A stretch of DNA of 64,000 nucleotides from Tribonema minus (taxonomy: Eukaryota > Sar > Xanthophyceae > Tribonematales > Tribonemataceae): assembly GCA_017506865.1 (NCBI GenBank), contig JAFCMP010000532.1, positions 310,001-374,000 of the forward strand. The letters run 5' to 3'. Below the pieces are notes generated by a model. That model had not been told where the DNA came from and did not search any database. It worked only from the letters and a program-made list of their open reading frames with translations. This document shows positions 1-10,200 of this stretch, one piece after another. The position numbers were made by a program, and so were the translations under genes. Position 1 is the first letter of the stretch. Every line of letters starts with the position of its first letter.

Positions 1-1759
1 GATGCCCAAGCTCATTGCTGGCCAGACTTGCTCCTATCGATTTGTCAATGAGTGGAGCACGGAGCAGCGCAACAGCAAGCGAGTTGCAAACGTGATGAGC
101 GACCATTATCAAGTCTGTATTACATGCTCATGGTGCGACATTCGTATAACACTAGTTGCAGGTATGAGGCAAGAGGAGCTACTCAACTTGTTGTGTGACT
201 GCAAGCAGAACACAAGCAATAAGATGATACTGTAGTGGTACCTGCTCTGCTCCGCCAATCACGGCTTTGAAGAAGCTGTCTTTGTGCTCAGCATCCTTGG
301 ACACTGCCGCCCAGCTTGGCGCAGACACCTCCTCGTCGCCCTCGCCTTCATCGTCAGCAATGACCATGGCCTTGATAGGCGCTCGCTCGCGATGCAAATC
401 CTTGCAGATGAAGTGTATCGTGCTGAAGCGGGTGGGCGTGTGGCGGCTGATGGCCTTCACCTTGCCATCACCGCGCTGCTGCTGATGGAAGCCCAGGGCT
501 GCTCGCGTTGTTGATGGTGTTGGACATCATAACGGCGGTGTCATACACCTTAGTTGACCACTTGCACGCGCCACGCTTGGGGCTGGCCAGGTCCTTGATG
601 AGCAAGTTAAGTGCCTGCGTGGTGCACCCCAGCATGATCTACCCAGGGTGCTCAGCTTTGATTAGCTTCATAGCAGCCCTGCCACGTATTAGCGTAGGCG
701 CACAAAGAAGGTGGCAGGTATCGAAGGTCAGTCATGCACTAGCACTCTGACATGTCACAGTTGCGCATGCGTGCACGCTGCCAGCACAACCAACGCACTT
801 CAACTTACATGTTAGCCTTGGTGTTGTCCATCACAAATCCTAACACGCGGTCCAGGTTGCCATCGGTGAACTCCGCCGCCCACTCCACATGGCGCGCTGC
901 AAGCCAGTGCTTGTCCTTCACCTCGCCGGCCGCTGATATTACCTTGCAGAAGATGGGCTTCCCAACCACCGGCAGCGCCATGAAGTTGATGAGCGGCTTG
1001 CCCTGCACCGCCGCCCTGCGACGCCACCCGTCTGATGAGAACTGAAGAAACCTCTGCAGTGCCAGCGTACTGCTATCTGCTGCGCGCACTGCGTTGTACT
1101 CGTCGTCCAACAGCTTGTTGGAAAGCGCAGCGCGGGTAGGAGGCATCAGTCCCACGTACGCCATCGCCGCCTTCAGGTCTGGATCTTCGGTCAGCTGCAG
1201 CGGTATGCCATTCTTGAAGAAGCGGGCGATGCTCTTCTCAAAGGACTGCTGCTGATCTGCTGTGGCGCACATCATAAGAGCGCTGCCCCTCTTGCGCTTG
1301 CCTAGCACTGAAGCTGCGCCTACGGTGCCTCCAACAGTACTCGTGCTGTTGGTGCTGGTGGTACTGCTGCTGCCACCACCACCGCTACCGGCGCCAGCTG
1401 CTGTTGCCGTTGCTGCTGCCGCAGCCTCACTTGCAGCCTCTGCGCTTGCCAGCCGCCTCAGTCCTGTGCAGCCTCTCGAGGTAAGGTGGGTCTTGAGCAC
1501 TTGCGAGGGGTTGGATACAGCAAGGTGCCGGTTGCAGTGTTTGCATTTGAGCTTTGGTGTCCGCGCCTCTCCCTCTCCCCGTGCAAACCACCACCTGGCT
1601 CCAGCAGTCGAGGTTGCTGCTGCGTTGCACATCCTTCAGCTTGGTAACTGCGCCTTGGCACGTGTAGGCAATGTTGTTGACCTTGTGCACGGGAACAGCA
1701 GGAGCTGCCGCAGCGGCTGCCGCCTGCGCCACCAGATCCATGAGGACAGGGGGCGCCAT
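1..1759 (-). mobile_element. hAT-type DNA transposon, transposase gene (partial at left edge)
   Basis: The minus strand encodes a BED-type zinc finger (C-x2-C, then H and C, near 1500-1560), an Ala/Ser/Gly linker, and a DUF659-like hAT core near 800-1240. That core carries the usual landmarks: an acidic 'ARFFKNGIPL' helix, 'LLDDEYNAV', 'SDGWRRRAAVQGKPLINF' and the 'VMDNTKAN' motif, whose Asp is the second catalytic position in hAT enzymes. A second coding block (about 180-650) continues the protein past an intron with 'CTTQALNLLIKDLASPKRG' and 'RHTPTRFSTIHF'. The reading frame changes by one base near 490, so the copy may be damaged, or a small splice was missed. The C-terminal dimerisation domain would lie left of the window. 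ATG at 1759 is a plausible start, but the join to the BED exon near 1620 is unclear. No terminal inverted repeats or target duplications were identified. Family assignment is confident; intactness is not. Confidence 0.75.
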
Positions 1760-4700
1760 ACCAGCTCTTTTGAGCGAATTGTGGCTGCATGTTAACTTCA
1801 ACGTTGCAGTTGACCGGCAGTCGAACACACTTTGTGTTTCAGCATGGCGAGATATGTATTTGCACGTAACAGCATCGCCAGACGATGCTGGGCACTGTTG
1901 CACAGAAGACAGATGCTTTTAACAGGCTCTGGACGCGTTTTGATGATAGCTTATATGTAAGCTTATGTGGTGGTTTCACATACGGCGTAATATACGTAGT
2001 TTTCACCTACGTAGGTATATACACCTAAGCTTGCTCGCATCCCTAGTGACGGCAGCAGCAGTGTGATAACACTTGTCGTAGCTGCCCAAGCAGGAGAGCT
2101 TTGCATATGCGCGTACTGGCATACTGCTTGATGCAGCCATGTGTCAAAGTCCCACCCACAACTTGAATGCTTGCTGCAAAACGTCATTGTACAAATGTTG
2201 TCGTATTAAGAGCCCCGACGGAGGCCGTCGATCATGTGTGCGAGCGGTTTATGTATGGGCTATGCTCCTCAGAGCATGCCAGTCCTTAAGAGTGTTGACA
2301 CCGGGCGCGCTACACTGCCCAGCATCCCTGCCCCCCTGACGTATGCGTGCACTCGCTCGGCCAACTCCTGCGCCAGTGATCTGCTGAGTGTGGCGACTAT
2401 CTGCTTTTTTGCGAAGGCAAATCTACTCTTGATCTGCGCTCCGCTCCCCCCCAAACACATGGCATTGTACATGGCCTAATGTATTTCCTTCTGCCATGCA
2501 CAGCACGTCGTCGCCATGTCTGTTGCGAGTGTACTGCTGCTTTGCCTTGGGTAGAGTGCACACGCCAGTTAATTGCATGAAAGTCACGCTTGCGTGTCAT
2601 TGGCTCTTAGAATGAAGAGCATGCTCACCATTGCGTGTTGTTGGCTCTTAGAACAAGGATGTGCTCACCATTTGTGCTTACCACAAATATGCAGAGAATG
2701 CCATGGGGAACGTGGGGCACACTAGCAGGTAGTCTTGTTGTCCATGTGGATGCTTGTGCTGGTTTGCATGTTGCCACGACAACAATCTTAATGCGAATTT
2801 GTACATGCTGGCTCACTGGCACTCTGCACAAGTTTACTGGTTCGTGCTCTTGTCACGTCAGACCCGGGCTCCATGAACACGTGAGCCTGAGCACTTTGTG
2901 TTTCTGCTCTGCAAGTGCGATACACGAGAGCTTTTTGTGGCCCATGCATCGCCACGTCAATGGCGCTGTGAGACGACTGGTGCTCCATCCCACGCGGTTG
3001 CTTTGCTTCAATGGGTCACTTGTAGAAGTGTGTCAGCTGCATTAAAGCTGTGATCCAGCTACTACGAACATATTGTTGCGCGACAGCACAGCAATGAAAT
3101 GTGCCTGCCTGACGTGGTAGCACCATCAATGCATGGCCCATCATAGCAAAATTTATAGTTACGATCTTGTGGGCCCTTGCTGCTTCTGGTGCTCTCTGTA
3201 CATTGCATGTGGCTTGTTCCAATGGCATTGCCACACTTTGCATGCTTGCTGCTGCCACATGAGGACTCATGCTTGCATTATCTGCTGCTGCTGCTGCTGT
3301 TGCCATGCGCTTGAGGGCCGCTACATCTGGTTGCTTGCTTGCGGCGTGCCACATGAACTTAGCAGTACCAGTCACATGGACTTAGCATAACGATCTGACG
3401 CCACTCATATACTTATTGGCCACGCAAAGAGGATGGTCAGAACAGCATGTGTGGGTGTAGAAGAGAGCAGCGCTTAAACATGCATGGGGTAGAGCAGAGA
3501 GAGTATCCACATTAATGATGTTGCCATGAACAGTACACACAATGTCATCTGCAACGTCAGTATAAGGCATCACAGTCTTCAGAACCATGACATGGCACTG
3601 GATTTTTTAAAACCTTCAGCGGGTGATTGCTGCAAGCATGGGCCAAGGCAAGCAAAACTTGAGCGTTTCAAGCACTTACTTGAGCACAGGCACATGGTGA
3701 GATAATGATCACCAAGATACCTGGTCCAGTCTTAGCACGACACAGCACATGGGGTGACTTAGCCTATGTCGGTCTCGGCTTGTCCCATCCCCACCGTGCT
3801 TCTCCAGCAGCTCCTGCCGTGCAGGGCCAAGCAATTATTGCCTACTTAGGACGAGGCTCGGCATGAGAATTGTTGATGCGTGAACTTTGTAGACAACTTG
3901 CAATCGACCAGTGCAGCCATCATACCAATGCGGGCTGGCTTCCTAAAAACGCATGCACGCGCCTGCCGTTACTGGCGAGGGAACAGAGGCGCGACGCATG
4001 TATGTGTCTGCAGCACTTTCTGCAATAGCGTGCATGCCACAGCGAATGAGATCTGAGAAAGGCATCCAGCTGCTGGAACATAATTGAAGGCCTGCGGTGC
4101 TGTGGATGATAATATTTTTATGCAGTTAGAAACAAGTGGACCTCACAATGTGTTTAATCACAATGAGCAAAACACTGCCACCCTGGTTTCAAGGCCGCTG
4201 CCAACCTCAGATGTCTTCTCCACGACTGCACAGCTGCACCTGGAAGCAGAGGCGGGCGCACAATATTTTGATGGAGGCCTAGGAAGCGTAGCTCTCTGCA
4301 CAGTTAACTGGAAGGTCTCTTTGCTCATCTGTGAGCAGAAGCAGCAGCAGCAACACACACGGTTGTGTGATGTGGTGTCATGGTACTACTTTGGGCATAC
4401 GCTAGCGTCCGTGCGCTGCTTCACGTACATGCTGCACAGCAGCAGCAGCCGCTGCGCACTGCCGCTTGCACAAGGCCACCTTGCCAGGCTGCATAAACGC
4501 TAGGCAGAGCATCACAGTCACACCTGGCAAGTGACATCAAACAAGGTCGACAACTTGTCATTTGTTGAAGAATAGAGGTGATGCTTGAGGAGTGAAACTC
4601 TTATGAACCACATCATGCACTGAAAGGAGATATTCATTACTGGGAAGGTAACGCTAATGGTTGCAGATATGCACAGAAGCTTTATACTTGCAATGCACGC

Positions 4701-4929
4701 CCAAGGGAGCCACGTGCTGAAGGTTCGACGAGGGTGAGGGTGAGACTTGAAGACTATCAAACGTGAAATGTGATTTGGTCTGTACACTCACAGATTTGTG
4801 GTAGCCTGATGGCCACTCATAGAACCCACCACGTAATGCTTCATGCCATCTCATGACAACTACCAAGCACAATATCGCAATGAAAAATGTCAATGGATGC
4901 GAATACCATGCACAGATCACCACTAATAT
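1760..4929. other. No convincing gene; isolated exon-like ORFs
   Basis: No gene could be built here. A minus-strand open stretch at about 2290-2450 (basic, amphipathic, containing 'AYVRGAGML') looks protein-like and shares a short motif with sequence near 31,130-31,165. A 119-codon minus ORF (3016-3375) and a 139-codon plus ORF (4084-4503) are open but match nothing I know and have no clear splice partners. The rest is unremarkable spacer with short CTG runs (for example 3283-3300). Confidence 0.4.
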
Positions 4930-5600
4930 ATCTGCACGCTGACGTTACCTGACTGAGGGGGCCAGTTCAGCATTGCGGGCTCCATATGACAGCGGGGCGG
5001 CCGCTACCACCCCTCAGGCTGGTGCATGGTTTGCAACGACAACGATGCGTATAGGACCAGTCTGCTTAGAATAAATGCAAGTTGACAGTACCTGGCAAGA
5101 GGCTTCCATGTAGCACGGCATGCTTCATGTGATAGCAGGGCTCCGCAACACCTTAGGTGCTTTTATGGCCATGACAACTATAGTCGACGCTAATGACATA
5201 CATGGTATGCACAAGTCTTAGAGAAGATGCAGGTTAACATAACCTGGTGAGTGGGCATCCATCCGGCGCTGCATGCTCCATGTGATTGTAGGCCGCCGTA
5301 CCACATCTGGTGCGTGCGTAACAATGGCCACTATACTCAATGCCAATGTCAACCAAGGTACACATATGAGGATAATGCAGGCTGACGTTTTACCTGGTGA
5401 GAGCCTCTCATCCGGCGCTGCACGCTCCACATGGTAGCGCGGCGTCGCTACACCGCTTGTGTTGCATTAAACCACTACGTAGCATACCTGATGCTAATAG
5501 CATACTCATAACGCATAGGAGGACAAATGCAGGCTGGCATTACCTGGTGAGAAGTGCCCATCCGGCGCTGCATACTCCAAATGATAGCGTGGAGCCGCTA
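4930..5600 (-). repeat. Five-copy tandem repeat (about 148 bp) carrying an exon end and splice donor
   Basis: Five degenerate copies start near 4930, 5075, 5220, 5370 and 5518. Read on the minus strand, each contains a conserved coding-like segment (ending like 'AAPDGHFSPG' or 'AAPDERLSPG') followed by CAG|GTA or CAG|GTT, which reads as an exon end plus donor, and then intron-like sequence. The copy nearest 5600 is continuous with the Mutator-like transposase exon upstream on that strand. The array therefore looks like repeated duplication of the 3' end of one exon with its donor. Confidence 0.75.
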
Positions 5601-6550
5601 CCACCTCCCGCACAAGCCTTTTGAGGCAATGCAGGGTACCATCCTGCTGTGCCACATCCAGAAGTGCTTTGTAGACGGTGCGCAGCGCTGGGTCCACCTC
5701 CTTCACAGCTATGTCCAATGCACGGGTGGTCGCCCGCATGTATATTGCGTCATCTACACTGTACTTTGCACGTGATGCGCCCCCGTGTTTCCAGCAGATA
5801 GGTGAGAATGCCGAGCTTGACAAGCTCCGCCGTGAGCATTCCAAAGTACCCCTCGCATCGCTGGGTCGAGATGATGCCGAGGGTGAGGATGCCGATCCGA
5901 AAGCAGAATGCCCATTGCTGTCGGATTGGATGGATGGTGGTGTCCAGGTAGCCAAGCACATCAACATGAGCTGCAAAAGTGAGGTGCTGTTTCCTTGCAT
6001 TTCTTGCACACTTCAAAGCCATACTCAAATGTGGTGATGTGCGCACGCACAGCCTCTGGCGATTCAAATGCTGTGCTCTGCAGCGCAGCATATGCCTGTA
6101 ATCACGAATGCAGGCAGATGCAGGGAGAAAAGGTTATGACTAGCATGGTATACCGGTTGAGAACCAAAGCGCATGTCGAGGGCGCATGCTACGAGGCGCA
6201 CTACAAGCCATGCTTACCCTATGAACTAACATATTTCAAATCATTTAGAACGTGCTGCTCATCAGTAGGCGCGAGCCCCGACGTGGAGCTTACTCTGGCC
6301 AACTGCCACATCACCGTTGTCGGTAACTACTGTCCCGTGCTAAAACGACACCTGCTGGCAACGTGATACTGCTGAGGCATGCCTCTTGCCTTTGCTTTCT
6401 TGCGCAGCAGCATGACCATGTCTGGGAGTGTTGGCAGTGGCTTACCTGAGCGGCCGCCGTTCCAATGTCAATTGCTGCAACAACAGCAGCAGGCGCTGCA
6501 ACGGCTGCTGCTGCCGCCTCAGCTAGTGCCACAAGCGCCCGCGCGTCCAT
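5506..6550 (-). mobile_element. Mutator-like (MULE) transposase, C-terminal part
   Basis: Minus-strand exons encode the block that follows the catalytic core in MULE/FAR1-type transposases. A segment with a Cys pair ('FEVCKKCKET', about 5980-6090) precedes 'YLDTTIHPIRQQWAFCFRI', then the hallmark 'GIISTQRCEGYFGMLTAEL' (about 5830-5880), equivalent to the TTQRSES motif of MULEs. A helical tail follows through 'LHCLKRLVREVV' to a splice donor near 5537. The frame changes between the Cys-pair segment and the hallmark block near 5965, so either a short intron or a frameshift lies there. An Ala-rich ORF at 6311-6550 may be an upstream exon. The DDE residues themselves are not seen, so this copy is partial or its other exons were missed. 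It differs from the transposase at 7.2-13 kb. Confidence 0.6.
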
Positions 6551-7214
6551 GTCAGCTACAGAGCGACAGTCGCTTCTTCTGGACCCGGTACCCCTGCACG
6601 CTATCGACGTGCCTGGCGCTGACTACAGCGCCAGCAGCACGAGTAAATACCAACTGTAGGCCCTGCTGAGCAGCCCAAATGGTGCTGAGCAGTGTATTCC
6701 CTGCGCCACTGTGGCGCAGAAAAGGGCGATTTTTTCGAGGTGTGGGGAGGGGGCGGCCGGCAAAAAGGGGGAAAAAAAGAAAGAAAAAAAGAGAAAGGAA
6801 AGGAGAGAAATTCTTTGTTTTCAGCTAGGAATTCGACAAGCGTTTGGCAAACTACAGCAAGGCACAAGAGTCAATTGACGACACTTTTGAAACGCAGCAT
6901 TGCTTGTATAACTTACAAAGTGCTCTGCACGCTTGTGTGCATAGTATGCTGCAAATGAACTCGAGCAACAGGGCAAATGCAACAGTTCACCAGCATCACA
7001 ACATTTGCATGCAGCACCAGGAGCGCTGCAGCGGCAGCAGTACCACTGCAGTAGCAGCAGCATCAACCGTGCATGAGAGGGGCAATATCAGCGTCAATGC
7101 GCTCTGACAAAGACAGCATGACAACTTACAAAATGCACCAGTGTACAACATGCAGATAGTGTAATGGTGCATTGCAAAGTCAGACATATGCATTCATGAC
7201 GAAATGCTGTATAT
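6551..7214. other. Spacer with a homopurine tract (6762-6810)
   Basis: No gene is seen. The plus strand at 6762-6810 is about 49 purines in a row (A/G only), preceded by a G-rich stretch. This strong strand asymmetry can form triplex DNA and can stall polymerases. The remainder contains CAG-type runs near 7025-7065. Confidence 0.6.
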
Positions 7215-10200
7215 TTACAAGCTCGGTGCATGTGCCGGGCAGCCTTCGTTGCCAAGTGTCTCTGAGTCGACTGCCGCTGCGCTAAGAGCAGCAGTGGCAG
7301 CGGCTGCTTTTGCGTGCCGCCGTTCTTTCCTCAGAGCGCTTGCGCGCTCTCGCCGGCGCTTGTATTCTGCAGGGTCCTGGAGCTTTATTGTGTCGCGTGC
7401 CTGCTGCTTTCTGAGGCGATCCTGTTCACGGGCGGCCGCGGCTTTCTGGTCCGCCGTCAGCTCAGCTACAGGGCTCTCAAGGCCAGCTGACTGGACGTTA
7501 ATTAACCCCGTCCCCACCAGAGAAGACATCAGTGTTGCGCCTGCCCCTGCATCTGTTTGATAAGGTATGCTACTGGCGACATCACACGACCCTGGCTTAG
7601 GCTGTGCGCCACTTTTGCCGCTCGCTACAAGGCTGCCGCGAAGCGCCAAATAGCGCTGGCGGTGCAACAGGTCCCAAGCGCGGGCATCTGAGTTGGCAAG
7701 CCGTAGAAAAGCAGCAGCGGAGGCAGGTAGCATCAGATACCCTTGACGGATCGCAATGCTGGCCAAAGTGCTGCTGTCAGCAAGATCTTTGGAATCTACT
7801 TTGCTCAGCAGCTGCTGCACATCAGATGCAGATGTGCAGAGTCGCAACATGGTTTTTGAGCCCAGCTGGTGTGATATCCGACGAATGCACGACTCACCAG
7901 AGGCACCATTCGGCGGTGTCAAAGTCGTTGCAGCAGCACTTGACATCGATGTCCCCGGCCCGCCCTCCCCGGCTGGTGCCGCAGCATGTGCGAGTAACGT
8001 GGATGCTGCCGCCTGCAATTGACTCCGCTGGTGCTCCAATGCAAAGTGCATACCATGGCGCAGCACTACTTGTTGCATCCGCGTGCGCCTATAATCAGGC
8101 AAGAGCACGCCGTCGTCACCGCACACGCGCGCGCTGAGGTCGTACAGGAAGTCATACAGCTCCAGGTCATAGTGGTGCACCCACGCTGGAAGGACACCAA
8201 CCAGCTTCAGTGCCCGAACGCACCACATGAAATCATGCACGTTGTGGACGCACTCCTGCCAGTCCGGCCCTGACGCGACTGCTCCCGCCAGCATCACCTG
8301 CGCACCATCAAGTTGATGCATGGCATCAGAGGACTTGAGCGTGCATGCACAGCATGACGCCTGACACATATTTGAATGATTACACGAATCTTCAGCCAGA
8401 TCACTCTTTGGCACAAGAACGCAGACTATGCCATGTACGCACAAGAAATGCCATAGCTTTAATCAACATGCATTACTTGAATTTAAATCCTCAGCAAAGC
8501 AAGTTGTAGGCTCATGGTCGCTGCCTCAGAGGCAAGCGGCAACATGATTCCAGACGTGCACGTACCATTGAATATTTGCAGCTCTTACTGACCTGTCGCA
8601 GATGAAGATGGTAGCCCTCCAGTGCAGATGACGTACGCAAGCACCCAAACACCTGAAGACCTGAGCTGAGTTGCCTCAGAGGCATGTACAGCTCAACTCC
8701 TGGGGGGTCCGACAGGTACCCTTTCTTCACATAGCCCATTTCAGTGCGAAAGCGGCTTGTGTGGGTGCTGTTGAAGAAAGCACGTGATGTTGTTGGGTCA
8801 ATCAGGTCCTTGAAGAAGTCGTACACATTCTGTAGCCTTTCGCACAGCTGTTGCGGCTGTGGGATGTGATACCTGCAAAAAGTGGAGCATGTGCAACGCA
8901 AGCACTTGTTCATGAGGATACTTTATGAGCTGTTGTTGATGATGCACACCTATACATAGTCAATGACATGAGGTGCAGAAGGCAATGCACACATGCACCC
9001 CCATTTCAAGTGCTATGGGAAAATCAAGTTGTCATGGCGGAGTGATGCTATACTTCAATGAGACATAAGCTCTGCACACCAGACATGAATACCTGCAGTA
9101 CCGGCGCCAAAAGCGCCGAGGCATGCGCTTGATCTGCTCATCGCTTCTCCCCAATGACCTCAAGTGTACTGTCACGCGCTCCCGTTCGCCTTGGATGATG
9201 ACATACAGTGCCTCGCTCACAGCGGTGCAGAAGTACTTGAACAGCGCAGAATCCTTAGAGTGCACCATCAAGAAGAACTTCGGAATCCTTTCTGCTGATG
9301 GCGCCAGTGGATCTGGCGCCAGTTGAAGACGCCTTCAAGTTGGCCATCCTAAAAAATGGCACAAGCACAAGCGTAGTTAGCATTGAAGTGTCTCAAAGAG
9401 TGCACACGAACGCAGGAAAGCAGCAGATTTGTCATAGCATGAAAACAGCAACACAAGCATCAGCAGCGGAAGCAGCAGTAGCAACAGAAGCTCAATGTGC
9501 ATCTGCAAGTGCTGACTGCACATGCAGCGCTCACAAAGGTTGGACTAACGGCACATCGCATAATGTTCAATCATGTGCACACTGTAGCAAAATGATCACC
9601 TGTGCAGCTGGATAGATGGACTTCAATGGTTTTTCGCTGACGCATACATGCATAGACAGACCTATGTTCAGCGTGCATCCCCCGCGGTGTGTCTACAAAG
9701 TTCCAACAGGAGGATAACTATATGAGATCTATGCATATACACCGTGAGGCTAGTACCACATGCTGTGCAAAGCTCACCAGTGCCTGGGATCATACTTGAC
9801 GCGTCTGGATCCCCAGTCATGTTCACACCCCTCGCTTGGCCCTGAACCTTCCACCGGCGCCACCCCCTGCATACGGTCACCCTCCATCACTGCAGCAGCA
9901 CTGGCACTGGTGCCAACCTTGCTGATGACAAGGTGGCGCTCGTGGCCCACTCCCTCACTCGCATGAGACAGCCCCAGCTCCTCTGCCAGGCCATGCAAAG
10001 CTTGCCGATCCTCACTAGTCAAGGCTGAAGGCAAAGGAAATGGCTGTGTGTCGATTCCGCAACTGTACGCCTCCACGACAGCCGCAGCGTGCTCCAATAG
10101 CGTCAGCGCAACAGCTTAGGGCACGTCTGCGCCGTCTTTGTCACCGCCATGGCCAGCTTCGAGCTGGTTGCTCTCGGCAATTGCATCCTCATCTGACTCT

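Noticed and set aside
4930-5600. Possible CRISPR-like array because of regular repeats
   Set aside because: Copies are about 148 bp with degenerate, non-unique spacing in a spliced eukaryotic element; no cas genes or short direct repeats with unique spacers.
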